Below, in pieces: positions 25,716 to 33,759 of a stretch of 64,000 bases of DNA. The position numbers were made by a program, and so were the translations under genes. Source of the DNA: Lactonifactor sp. BIOML-A5 (GTDB lineage: Bacteria > Bacillota > Clostridia > Lachnospirales > Lachnospiraceae); NCBI RefSeq assembly GCF_009677585.1, contig NZ_WKYV01000018.1, positions 12,907-76,906 of the forward strand, read 5' to 3'. Below the pieces are notes generated by a model, which did no database searches, had not been told where the DNA came from, and saw nothing but the letters and a program-made list of their open reading frames with translations. The stretch's first letter is position 1. Every line of letters starts with the position of its first letter.

Positions 25716-25941
25716 TGAGTATGGGAAAGCTCAGGGGGAGGTTTTTGTAGAACGAGGAACGAGTTTGTTTATAAGTGAGAATGAGGTTGTAATACTTTGC
25801 CGGAGAATATACAATAAATGTGAAAATACTGAAAGGAGCAGGTATATGAGAAATAGATATGTTATGGCTCAGTAGTCTGAGTTTAAAATAAATACGAATC
25901 GTTAAGCTCAGATGAATCCCCATAGTAACAGGAGGATTACA
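25716..25941 (+). other. Intergenic stretch with a possible nine-codon leader ORF
   Basis: After the palindromic element there is A/T-rich sequence. An AAAGGAG site (25832-25838) seven bases before ATG 25846 opens a nine-codon ORF, MRNRYVMAQ, ending at 25875. It could be a leader peptide for the CD3324-like gene or a chance ORF. No other gene is seen here. Confidence 0.35.
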
Positions 25942-26223
25942 ATGAGCTATGTTAGAGCAGAGGATATTCTGCCCAAAGAATTAATAGAATCTATTCAGCA
26001 ATATGTAAGCGGAGAAAGTATATACATCCCATGTAAAGAGAAAAAGATCTGGGGAAGCCAGACCAAGACAAAGCAGTATTATGAAATACGAAATCATGAA
26101 ATATGCAAAAAGCATAGCATAGGGTTTTCCATAAAAAAACTTGCCAATGAATATTCCTTATCAGAAAAAAGCATCCAAAGAATCATACGAACTACTATCT
26201 TTACGGATGAGGCTGCCCCATGA
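25942..26223 (+). CDS. CD3324 / Mor-activator-like small DNA-binding protein
   Basis: From ATG 25942, with AGGAGG at 25930-25935, the protein has 93 residues. MSYVRAEDILPKELIESIQQYV at the start and KKLANEYSLSEKSIQRII (a helix-turn-helix, about 66-83) match the CD3324 family, related to the C-terminal half of the Mor transcription activator. It is probably a small regulator. Its stop overlaps the start of the next gene (ATGA). Confidence 0.78.
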   Translation: MSYVRAEDILPKELIESIQQYVSGESIYIPCKEKKIWGSQTKTKQYYEIRNHEICKKHSIGFSIKKLANEYSLSEKSIQRIIRTTIFTDEAAP

Positions 26224-26516
26224 AAGTGTCTTCTCTAAAGGTGTATCATCACTGTGGGGGATGCAAAAAAACGCAGGAGTTCATTAATTCAGGGAAATTC
26301 AGAGTAAATGCAAACGGTAATAAAGTAGATGTATGGCTTATATACAGATGTAAAAAATGCAAACATACCTGGAATTTAACAATTTACGAAAGGATAAAAG
26401 CCTCAAAAATAACGCCCGCAGAGTATACATTATTTATGGAAAATGATTTTAGTCTTGCTGCCAGATATGGAAAGGATATAAATTTTTTGACGAGGAATAA
26501 AGCTGAATTCAGGTAG
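26220..26516 (+). CDS. DUF1062-type protein, apparently C-terminally short
   Basis: The 98-residue protein has two CxxC pairs (HCGGCKK near 12-18 and RCKKCKHTWN near 43-52) and the VWLIYRCKKC / LTIYERI block of DUF1062. Members I know of are nearly twice as long, and here the frame ends after FLTRNKAEF, about where the second half should start. A terminator hairpin follows at once. It is either a short variant or a truncated gene. It is translationally coupled to the CD3324-like gene. Confidence 0.62.
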   Translation: MKVSSLKVYHHCGGCKKTQEFINSGKFRVNANGNKVDVWLIYRCKKCKHTWNLTIYERIKASKITPAEYTLFMENDFSLAARYGKDINFLTRNKAEFR

Positions 26517-26522
26517 GATGGT

Positions 26523-26552
26523 AAGCCGGATAGTGTGCTATCCGGCTTTGTG
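26523..26552 (+). terminator. Terminator after the DUF1062-type gene
   Basis: AGCCGGATAG and CTATCCGGCTTTG form a strong stem. It lies between convergent genes and its stem would also form on the other strand. Confidence 0.7.
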
Positions 26553-27221
26553 CTACTTTGAAGTGGAACTGTTTTTCAATGCCGAATACCCCATCCAGAC
26601 CATCCAGACATACGCACAAGTTTTTGGGATCATCAGTGCGCCGATGGGCGGTATCTTGCCGGCTAAAAGTACCACCGGCAGGTAGCAGGCAAAGCTGATG
26701 GCAATGGCAAGCCACATAAAACGGAATGCCTGATCATGAGTTTCCTTTGCCTTTTTGTAGAACAGAACTAAAACAATCACTCCAAGTATTGAGAATGGAA
26801 TGTTTCGGTAGATGCCCCAGCTCAGTGGCGCGTCGGGACTCATCCAACGGTTTTGAGGGAAGAGACACAGCAGGATTCTCAGGAAGGCCAGTACGTAGAC
26901 TGTAATGCGCAGAGAGGATACGGGAGTCTGCCGGTAACGTATCTCCCAGATATGATAGAGGAGTACGTAAAATATGGTCATTGTAATGGAGGTTACTGCC
27001 TGCCCAAACCCCAGAGGGGCGAAAGCTGCGTCCAGCCCTACGGTATGCATTGCCCAGACTCTGGGAACCAGATGAAAAGCATCCCCGCATCCTAATATAA
27101 CGGCCATCAATCCAAAGAGCCAGTATTGGCTTTTCCGGGGCGATGACTGCATCATCTTTCCCCCAATTGTGATTACTGTAATCAAATAAACAATGTCAAA
27201 TATAGTTTCCCCTAATATCAT
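26553..27221 (-). CDS. Membrane protein of unknown function
   Basis: The 222-residue protein has about seven hydrophobic segments (near 5-22, 34-50, 72-92, 104-120, 138-154, 168-186 and 196-214). HLVPRVWAMHTVG and YRNIPFSILGVIVL are visible but I do not recognise the family. It follows the next upstream membrane gene with a 4-base overlap, and both lie behind a TetR operator, so they probably form one regulated unit. Confidence 0.6.
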   Translation of the reverse strand: MILGETIFDIVYLITVITIGGKMMQSSPRKSQYWLFGLMAVILGCGDAFHLVPRVWAMHTVGLDAAFAPLGFGQAVTSITMTIFYVLLYHIWEIRYRQTPVSSLRITVYVLAFLRILLCLFPQNRWMSPDAPLSWGIYRNIPFSILGVIVLVLFYKKAKETHDQAFRFMWLAIAISFACYLPVVLLAGKIPPIGALMIPKTCAYVWMVWMGYSALKNSSTSK

Positions 27222-27655
27222 TGTGAAATCTCTCCTTTCGTTAATGCCGGGTGCGGATATCTTGCAAACTGAAAAATAAAGCTGACTCCCGCAAGCAGCA
27301 GGGAAGTCCCCAGTCCGGTATAAAATACGGCAATAAATGTATCAGATACGATGCCTGAAACGCGAAGACCGATGCCAAACGTCATCATGAAAGCCATAAT
27401 ACCATAAGACTGCTTGTTGAAAAAACGGTAGAAGGGCTGCCGGGATTCCAGATAGCCATGGATTCTCCGGGTATGCTTTTTAACCATTCTTCGAAATACA
27501 AGAAAGTGGAACAGCAAAAGTATTGTAAAGCTTGTGACAATCATCCACAGATTCCAGACAGGAACTCTGGCTGTCACGCCGATTCGGAAGATATTAATTC
27601 CTGCTCCAAGCCAGACTAAGCCGGCAATTAAAAGTAAAAATTTTTTGTGTATCAT
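27218..27655 (-). CDS. Membrane protein of unknown function
   Basis: From ATG 27655, with AAAGGAGG six bases upstream, the protein has 145 residues and four likely membrane helices (about 5-22, 35-55, 85-105 and 112-135). I do not recognise the family. It is the first gene after the TetR-type operator at 27672-27686 and overlaps the next gene. Export or efflux under TetR control is possible but unproven. Confidence 0.6.
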   Translation of the reverse strand: MIHKKFLLLIAGLVWLGAGINIFRIGVTARVPVWNLWMIVTSFTILLLFHFLVFRRMVKKHTRRIHGYLESRQPFYRFFNKQSYGIMAFMMTFGIGLRVSGIVSDTFIAVFYTGLGTSLLLAGVSFIFQFARYPHPALTKGEISQ

Positions 27656-27671
27656 ACACTGCCTCCTTTTG

Positions 27672-27686
27672 ATGAACAATGTTCAT
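27672..27686. promoter_or_regulatory. Operator palindrome ATGAACAATGTTCAT
   Basis: The 15-base palindrome lies just upstream of the ribosome site of the 27655 gene. A near-identical copy, ATGAACAGTGTTCAT, lies before the tetR-type gene at 28297-28311. The pair points to one TetR regulator acting on both. Confidence 0.8.
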
Positions 27687-27721
27687 ATTGACGATTATAA
27701 CAGCGGATCCTTATGAGAGTA

Positions 27722-28282
27722 TCAGTACAGGATCCGCTGCAGGGTTTTTACAAAAAAGGTACAGTCCTTTTGACCTGTCCTCAGCATCTGGACCATATGC
27801 CAAAATACAAAATCTATAAATTCATCCTTCGGATATTCCTCTGACCAGACTGTTGCAGGGATTGACGGATCTGAAGAGAGTACCTGCAACAGCAGAGACT
27901 TCAGATGTCTGAAACATTGAAGTTCCAGTTCTTTTCCCCGTTCCTTGTCTTCTGGTGCCATGGTCTCCATCTGTGTCAGCCATTCCCTCTGAAAATTAGA
28001 CAGACTGACATTCATCTGATAGTAAAACTGTTCCACATACTTTGTAAAACAGCAGTCTTTTACATGAATATCCTGTAACATGGAACTGCTCATTTCCCAA
28101 AAATGGGACACGACCGCAAAAATCAAATCAGCTTTGGTGGGAAAATAATTGTACAGTACTCCCACAGAAATAGAACACTTATGTGCTATATTTCGGATGC
28201 TGACTTTATGAACTCCCTCTTCCCGGGCGATTTCCAAAGCGGCAGCAACAAGCTCTTCTTTGGAAGTAACGTTTTTATTCAA
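27722..28282 (-). CDS. TetR/AcrR family transcriptional regulator
   Basis: The 186-residue protein has the TetR helix-turn-helix at the N-terminus (about 7-55): AAALEIAREEGVHKVSIRNIAHKCSISVGVLYNYFPTK in pieces, ending with the typical YFPTKADL. The rest is a helical ligand domain with two adjacent Cys at about 77-78. It is divided from the two membrane genes downstream by an operator, and an identical type of operator lies before its own start, so it likely represses itself and them. Confidence 0.88.
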   Translation of the reverse strand: MNKNVTSKEELVAAALEIAREEGVHKVSIRNIAHKCSISVGVLYNYFPTKADLIFAVVSHFWEMSSSMLQDIHVKDCCFTKYVEQFYYQMNVSLSNFQREWLTQMETMAPEDKERGKELELQCFRHLKSLLLQVLSSDPSIPATVWSEEYPKDEFIDFVFWHMVQMLRTGQKDCTFFVKTLQRILY

Positions 28283-28296
28283 GTCTTCACCTCCAT

Positions 28297-28311
28297 ATGA
28301 ACAGTGTTCAT
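28297..28311. promoter_or_regulatory. Operator palindrome ATGAACAGTGTTCAT
   Basis: This 15-base palindrome lies 15 bases upstream of the TetR-type start codon and matches the one at 27672-27686 in all but one central base. Confidence 0.8.
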
Positions 28312-28488
28312 TATATGCCTTTCTCTCTTGTTTGTCAAGACGCTTTTTCTTATTCTCTGTCTTACTGCATACCTTGCCAATCCGTCAGGTTTCCTGTATA
28401 CTTAATTTGACTGTTACTATAAGTTAGAATTCAGCCGTTCTCTGTGAAATTACCGAGCATGGAAGAAACGACCGGGAGGTAGAAGATT

Positions 28489-29259
28489 ATGTTTCATATT
28501 TCCAATTTTACTGACAATGATGACATTAAGACACTGGCGTCTCTTGGACCCTTTACAGTAATTGAATATGAGCGGGATCTAAGCGTTATGCCCAGTGACG
28601 CGCAGACTGCTTATTTCTGCAATGCAATGAATGTACGTAAACGACAGGTGGTCTGCGATCTCAGCAGAGCAAATATTACTCTGCAGGCGGGTGCTATGCA
28701 GTGGATGGTGGGAAATGTCAATGCTACCACAGGCATCAAAGGCGTAGGTGACCTGTTCGGTAAGGCGGTGCGGGGCAAGGTGACCGGAGAATCCGCCATC
28801 AAGCCAGAGTATACAGGAGATGGTATTCTAGTTCTGGAGCCTACATACCGGCATATACTCTTGTTGGATCTTCAGGACTGGAATGGCTCCGTGGTTCTGG
28901 ATGACGGGCTCTTTCTGGCCTGTGACGCCAAACTGAAGCATAAAGCAGTGATGCGCTCTAATGTATCCTCTGCAGTTGCCGGGGGTGAGGGATTGTTTAA
29001 CCTGGGAATCAGCGGGAGCGGAGTACTTTGCCTGGAATCGTCCTGTCCCAGGGAGGAGCTGGTTGAGATTGCATTGGAAAATGATGTCTTAAAGGTGGAC
29101 GGTAATATGGCCATTGCCTGGAGCGGCAGCCTGGACTTTACCGTAGAGCGTTCCGGAAAAACACTGGTTGGATCGGCAGCATCCGGGGAAGGACTGGTGA
29201 ATGTATACCGGGGTACCGGAAAAGTCCTGCTTGCGCCGGTAGAAAAGGGAATTGCCTAA
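28489..29259 (+). CDS. AIM24 family protein
   Basis: The 256-residue protein matches the AIM24 family (a tryptophan-RNA-binding-attenuator-like beta fold). QAGAMQWMVGNV near 67-78, the long glycine-rich strands and the GEGLVNVYRGTGKVLLAP ending near 231-248 are characteristic. Bacterial function is unknown; no membrane segment is seen. CCGGGAGGTAGAAG provides the ribosome site. It stands alone and ends in a terminator. Confidence 0.82.
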   Translation: MFHISNFTDNDDIKTLASLGPFTVIEYERDLSVMPSDAQTAYFCNAMNVRKRQVVCDLSRANITLQAGAMQWMVGNVNATTGIKGVGDLFGKAVRGKVTGESAIKPEYTGDGILVLEPTYRHILLLDLQDWNGSVVLDDGLFLACDAKLKHKAVMRSNVSSAVAGGEGLFNLGISGSGVLCLESSCPREELVEIALENDVLKVDGNMAIAWSGSLDFTVERSGKTLVGSAASGEGLVNVYRGTGKVLLAPVEKGIA

Positions 29260-29273
29260 TGAATAAGTGAAGA

Positions 29274-29316
29274 AGGCCCTGCACGTCTGGTGGATTTACG
29301 GACGTACAGGGCTTTT
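29274..29316 (+). terminator. Terminator after the AIM24 gene
   Basis: GCCCTGCACGTC pairs with GACGTACAGGGC across a 12-base loop, followed by TTTT. Confidence 0.8.
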
Positions 29317-29322
29317 GAGATC

Positions 29323-29354
29323 TTCATCAGAAATTCATACGCATCTGTTACAAT
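29323..29354 (+). promoter_or_regulatory. Response-regulator promoter with direct repeats
   Basis: TTCATCAG (29323) and TTCATACGC (29334) start 11 bases apart. Six bases after the second comes the -10 TACAAT (29349-29354). The same layout occurs at 31661-31692 before the ABC operon. Confidence 0.68.
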
Positions 29355-29384
29355 AAGGAGCAGGAAAAGGAAAGGTGTGAGCAT

Positions 29385-30062
29385 ATGAAAAAAATACTGT
29401 TCATGGAAGATGAACCTACAATCCGCGAGGTCTTAGCGGAATATATGAAAATGCAGGACTATGAGGTTACAGAAGTGCAGGACGGCGAGGAAGCTGTAAA
29501 GGCTTTAGAGGAATGCCTCTATGATATGGCTGTGCTGGATATCATGGTACCGAAAAAAAACGGTCTGGAGGTACTTTGCCATATTAGGAAGCAGTTTCCG
29601 GATATGGCGGTCATTATGCTTACAGCCCTGGGGGATGAACAGACACAGGTTAAGGCATTTAATGCCTATGCAGATGATTATGTAATCAAACCAGTGTCCC
29701 CGATTATACTTCTGAAGCGCATGGAGACCATACTGAGGCGTTCCGCCAGAACCACAGTCCAGGCAGAACGCGGGCTGGTAATCCAAAAGGAAGCGTACCA
29801 GGCCTTTTATAACGGGAAGACACTGGAACTGACGCTGAGTGAGTTTTTGCTGCTGCAGACCCTGTATGAAAGACCAACCCAAGTATTTACCAGAGAACAG
29901 CTGATTCTCAGAATATTTAACGAGGATTACATCGGGAATGACAGAATTATTGATGCTCACATAAAAAATCTCAGAAAAAAATTGCCCCAAAACTGTATTC
30001 GTACCGTGATTGGTGTGGGATACCAGTTTGATGCTTCTCAGGAAACATACGGAGGAAAATAA
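29385..30062 (+). CDS. Response regulator, OmpR/PhoB family
   Basis: The 225-residue protein has a receiver domain with acidic pocket EDE (8-10), phospho-acceptor D52 in VLDIMVP and the late Lys in VIKPVSP. A C-terminal winged helix follows (about 125-222) with IIDAHIKNLRKKLP and the GVGYQF ending. It is paired with the kinase gene that starts two bases after its stop and probably controls itself and the ABC exporter downstream through TTCATACGG repeats. Confidence 0.93.
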   Translation: MKKILFMEDEPTIREVLAEYMKMQDYEVTEVQDGEEAVKALEECLYDMAVLDIMVPKKNGLEVLCHIRKQFPDMAVIMLTALGDEQTQVKAFNAYADDYVIKPVSPIILLKRMETILRRSARTTVQAERGLVIQKEAYQAFYNGKTLELTLSEFLLLQTLYERPTQVFTREQLILRIFNEDYIGNDRIIDAHIKNLRKKLPQNCIRTVIGVGYQFDASQETYGGK

Positions 30063-30063
30063 A

Positions 30064-31635
30064 ATGCGCCTGTCTAAAAAAACGTTCTTGTACAGTATTA
30101 TGATCTCTTTGGTTTTAGTACTTTTTGTGCTCCTTTATTTCATATTCATGCTTCCATCCCTCTATGTAGAATATACAGGGCAGGAATATCTGGAATCTGT
30201 TATCCGGGTCCAGGAGGGATACAGTAAAAACAGGAGTTATCAGGGCCTGGAGGTAAGAAATCCCACGGGTTCCGCCTCTTTAGAGATTCCTCTTGAGGGA
30301 GACAGCATCTATCTGGCGGGAAAGGCGTTCCGGCTGACTATAAATATTAAAGATCCCAAACTTTTAAAAGCAGTTGAACAGTTGAGAGATTCTGTAAAGA
30401 ATACGGAAAGCTTTGCCGATTTTGAGATGCCGGATATTGATTTTGAGGAATTAAAGAAGAGTATGCAAATGGAGGACGGAGGGCCGCTTTCAGATATACT
30501 ATCCTTTCAGATGGATACAGATGAAGAGTTACAGGACGTTAAGACAAGGAAAGGCAAAGTTCATATCATTACTGATTCGATGGTAGTTTTTGAAGGAGGA
30601 ATGAATGACAAAGACAATGATTATACCACATATATCGCAGCGGGGAAGACAAAGGATGCACTCATTTTTTCCTTTCTGCCTGTTATGACGCCTCAGATGA
30701 ATGAGATACAGCCCATCGTTTTGGGGAGTCTCCCAATGATTGCGGCTGTGGTATTTCTGCTGGTACTCATTGCCTCCCAGATTTTTTCAAAGAAGATTGT
30801 CAATCCCATCATACGGCTGGCAGGTTATGCGGAGGATGTGAAAGAAGCAGGATACAGGGAGATGACTCCGCTAGAAATCCATGAAAAAGATGAGATTGGA
30901 GAGCTGGGAACCATATTAAATGAGCTGTATGATAAGCTGCGTCTGCAGTACCAGGAGCTTGAGGCAAAGAACCGGTCACTGGCCAGGGAGAACAAACGCC
31001 AGGAAGTCTTTCTTCGGGCGACCTCCCATCAGCTGAAGACACCTATCACAGCAGCGCTTTTGCTGACAGATGGCATGATCTCCGAAATAGGAAAATATAA
31101 AGATACTGGGAAATACCTTCCGGAGGTGAAAAAGCAGCTGCTCTCAATGAGAAAGATGGTGGAGGACATTTTGTATCTGAATCATTCGGCATATAACATT
31201 CAGAGAGAATCCGTGGATATGAATCTTCTGCTGAAAGAAGTGCTGGAAAGCTACCGGATACCGGCAGGAGAAAAGAAGCTGATCTTCCACTGTGAAGAGC
31301 AGCCCGTACTGGTAGAGTCAGACAGAGAAATTATGCGGAAGATTCTGGATAACCTCATCTCCAATGCAGTATCCTACACTCCGCCAAAAGGAGAGATCGC
31401 CATACACCTGTCTGAGGATTCTTTTGAAATTTTCAATACAGGAGCCCATATTGAGGAGGAGCTGCTTCCCCATATCTATGAACCCTTTGTGAGCAGCGAT
31501 ACCAGCCGGAAAGGCAGGGGACTTGGACTGTATGTGATCTCCTACTATATGGAGCTTCTCGGTTTTCAGATAGAAATTTCCAATGAGGAGAATGGGGTAC
31601 TGGCCCGCATGTATCTAAACAGAAAGGAACATTAA
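30064..31635 (+). CDS. Sensor histidine kinase
   Basis: From ATG 30064 (GGAGGAAAATAAA upstream) the protein has 523 residues. An N-terminal helix (about 12-35), a long exterior sensor region (about 36-225), a second helix (about 226-245) and a HAMP linker come first. The kinase core has the H-box TSHQLKTPITAALL near 325, the N-box LDNLISNAVSYTP and the G-boxes SDTSRKGRGLGLYV. The acidic sensor region suggests a cationic ligand such as a peptide, but this is a guess. It pairs with the regulator upstream. Confidence 0.92.
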   Translation: MRLSKKTFLYSIMISLVLVLFVLLYFIFMLPSLYVEYTGQEYLESVIRVQEGYSKNRSYQGLEVRNPTGSASLEIPLEGDSIYLAGKAFRLTINIKDPKLLKAVEQLRDSVKNTESFADFEMPDIDFEELKKSMQMEDGGPLSDILSFQMDTDEELQDVKTRKGKVHIITDSMVVFEGGMNDKDNDYTTYIAAGKTKDALIFSFLPVMTPQMNEIQPIVLGSLPMIAAVVFLLVLIASQIFSKKIVNPIIRLAGYAEDVKEAGYREMTPLEIHEKDEIGELGTILNELYDKLRLQYQELEAKNRSLARENKRQEVFLRATSHQLKTPITAALLLTDGMISEIGKYKDTGKYLPEVKKQLLSMRKMVEDILYLNHSAYNIQRESVDMNLLLKEVLESYRIPAGEKKLIFHCEEQPVLVESDREIMRKILDNLISNAVSYTPPKGEIAIHLSEDSFEIFNTGAHIEEELLPHIYEPFVSSDTSRKGRGLGLYVISYYMELLGFQIEISNEENGVLARMYLNRKEH

Positions 31636-31660
31636 AATTCCTAGGGACCTCCACGAAATC

Positions 31661-31692
31661 TTCATACGGACTTCATACGGTTCTGCTATGAT
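31661..31692 (+). promoter_or_regulatory. ABC operon promoter with TTCATACGG direct repeats
   Basis: TTCATACGG occurs at 31661-31669 and 31672-31680, 11 bases apart, and six bases later the -10 TATGAT (31687-31692). The repeats cover the -35 position, as in activation by OmpR-type regulators. Confidence 0.75.
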
Positions 31693-31722
31693 AAGAGCAG
31701 AAAAAGAAAGGGGAGAAGATAT

Positions 31723-32622
31723 ATGCTGTTAACCATTCACAATCTTCAGGTACGCTACGGCAGCCAGCTGGCACTTCAGATAGACTGTCCCATCTCTATC
31801 CATGAGGGGGAGAGGATCGGTATCATTGGCTCCAACGGTGCAGGAAAGACAACGCTGGTAAAATCCATTTTGGGACTCACCAGCTACAAAGGAAGCATCC
31901 GCACAACTCTGAAACCAGAGCAGATTGCAGCACATATGCAGTCCAATCATTATGCGGCAACCATGCCGGTAAAAACTATTATGGAGACAATACTGGACAC
32001 AAGTATCCGAAAAAACAGAGAGCTGCAGGAGCTGATATCCTATTTTGAATTTGAAAAATGCCTGCACAAGCGATATTCCCATCTGTCCGGGGGACAGAAG
32101 CAGAGATTTACCATCATTATGGTTATGCTCCAGAATGCCCCCCTCACCTTTTATGATGAGGTGACATCCGGACTGGATTTTGAAACCAGGCAAAAACTGA
32201 TGGAGAAGCTGGTAAATTGGTACCAGGATAAGTCCAATACCCTGTGCATTGTTTCCCACTATTACGAGGAACTGGAAATGCTTGCAGAAAAGATTCTTAT
32301 CTTAGACCAGGGGAAAGTGATTGATTTTGGAGAAAAAAGAGAATTATTCCGGAAGTACTGCGGGAGATCGGTTTTTATTACAGATAGCACAAAGCGCAAC
32401 CAGGAGCTCCTAAGGGAGTATAAGAAGCTTATGTCCCCGGATCATCTTTTGGCTATCGCCTGTCCTGATATAGAGATTGAGCACAAAATCTCTGAGCGCC
32501 TGCTTCAGGAAAATGTAAACTTTAAGAGAAGTGATAATGACATTGAGATTATGTCCACCAATGCAAAGGCGGCATACTATGAGAGGGAGGGGAGATCCTA
32601 TGAAGACCAAATCATGCAATAA
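31723..32622 (+). CDS. ABC transporter ATP-binding protein
   Basis: The 299-residue ATPase has Walker A GSNGAGKTT near 38-46, signature LSGGQKQR near 121-128, and FYDEVTSGLDF, where the usual DEP is DEV. The last 70 residues form an extra C-terminal region seen in drug- and bacteriocin-type exporters. It overlaps the permease gene by 23 bases. With that ABC-2 permease it forms an exporter, probably switched on by the adjacent two-component system. Confidence 0.88.
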   Translation: MLLTIHNLQVRYGSQLALQIDCPISIHEGERIGIIGSNGAGKTTLVKSILGLTSYKGSIRTTLKPEQIAAHMQSNHYAATMPVKTIMETILDTSIRKNRELQELISYFEFEKCLHKRYSHLSGGQKQRFTIIMVMLQNAPLTFYDEVTSGLDFETRQKLMEKLVNWYQDKSNTLCIVSHYYEELEMLAEKILILDQGKVIDFGEKRELFRKYCGRSVFITDSTKRNQELLREYKKLMSPDHLLAIACPDIEIEHKISERLLQENVNFKRSDNDIEIMSTNAKAAYYEREGRSYEDQIMQ

Positions 32623-33370
32623 GAAGCTTATTATCTACGAGATACGCAATGCAATTGGAAATCCTTTCATTGCATTTTTCGGAATTGTCTTTCCGGTAAT
32701 GATGCTGATGATTATTACATTCTCCCTGAGAAAACAGGTGCCGTCCTCTATGATACGGGAGACAAACACAGGGGTTTTCATTACTATGAGCCTGATTATT
32801 CCCATGGCGGTAATCCTCCTGGGGCATTCCGCCAATTATTCCCAGGAACTTGAGAAGGAGATTCCGGTACGGATGCAGCTGTTTGGCTTTTCCCAGAACA
32901 GTATTATGCTGGCCAAGATCATTGCGCAGACCATAACTCTGACGGCAGGATTGATATTTTACTCTGTATTCTCCTATATTTTGGTAGATCTGCAGAGTCC
33001 TAAGTTCTCCTCCGCCCTCTGCCTCATAGGCTGTCTGTATCTTTTAGGAATCTTTTTCTTTCTCTTTGCCCATGGCCTCTCTAATATTTTTAAAAAGTTC
33101 GGCCCTACGTATACGATAAGTATGTTTGTCTACTTTGGGAGCATGATTCTCTGCGGTATGATGGGCATACAGACCGAACAGCTTCCCAAAGCGCTGAGGC
33201 GTGTGGCATCTTTCCTTCCAATGAGCTACATCAGCAGTGATTTCATTGAATTCTGGCAGGGAGGCAGCTATAATTTCGGACCTATGATTCAGGCATTCCT
33301 TTTCTTTGGCGCACTCTGCGGATTGCTGGTAATATACTCTAATTATAAAAACAGGAGAGTGATTAAATAA
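32600..33370 (+). CDS. ABC-2 type transporter permease
   Basis: From ATG 32600 (GGGAGGGGAGATCCT upstream) the protein has 256 residues and six membrane helices, as in ABC-2 permeases: about 20-40, 58-80, 105-128, 138-160, 168-188 and 228-246. It is encoded on top of the ATPase end and completes that exporter. Substrate is unknown; the sensory context suggests a drug or antimicrobial peptide. Confidence 0.83.
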   Translation: MKTKSCNKKLIIYEIRNAIGNPFIAFFGIVFPVMMLMIITFSLRKQVPSSMIRETNTGVFITMSLIIPMAVILLGHSANYSQELEKEIPVRMQLFGFSQNSIMLAKIIAQTITLTAGLIFYSVFSYILVDLQSPKFSSALCLIGCLYLLGIFFFLFAHGLSNIFKKFGPTYTISMFVYFGSMILCGMMGIQTEQLPKALRRVASFLPMSYISSDFIEFWQGGSYNFGPMIQAFLFFGALCGLLVIYSNYKNRRVIK

Positions 33371-33524
33371 TAAAACCGGCCGGTAAGAGCTTATCATAGC
33401 TTCTTATAAAAGACCAGATTAAGGTTACATTTCATAATTCACCATTACGAAAATGTAAGGTATAATTCTTCTTTCCTATGCTATAATCTAATCAACAGAA
33501 GCTGAACGAAAGGGGATGGCAGGG

Positions 33525-33698
33525 ATGAGAGTATATAAAAACTATAACAAAAATGTATTTCTCAGAAAGGGGATGGAATACCTTTGTACAGGAATTATGA
33601 CAGTTCTGTGCATCCTTTGGGGAGTAATCCTTACAGCGCTTTATCTTCTCATCCTGTTTGCCGTTACCTGTGTCCGGATATTTGAGCCGGATGACTAG
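33525..33698 (+). CDS. Small membrane protein
   Basis: This 57-residue protein has a basic N-terminus and one long hydrophobic stretch (about 20-50), ending FEPDD. AAAGGGG lies 9 bases before ATG 33525; ATG 33516 is possible but too near that site. An extended -10 TGC-TATAAT (33482-33487) lies upstream and a hairpin follows. The family is not recognised and the gene call is tentative. Confidence 0.5.
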   Translation: MRVYKNYNKNVFLRKGMEYLCTGIMTVLCILWGVILTALYLLILFAVTCVRIFEPDD

Positions 33699-33699
33699 G

Positions 33700-33727
33700 G
33701 AAATGCCCGTTCTCCGGGCACTTCCCG
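33700..33727. terminator. Terminator-like hairpin
   Basis: GGGAAATGCCCG and CGGGCACTTCCC pair around TTCT. It lies between the small membrane gene and the convergent MerR gene; there is no clear T-run on the plus side. Confidence 0.55.
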
Positions 33728-33759
33728 GTATATTCACAGTGACGAAGGAAATGTTTAGA

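Noticed and set aside
33421..33470. TTACATTT...AAATGTAA inverted repeat
   Set aside because: The arms are short and A/T-rich with a 17-base gap, so chance is likely.
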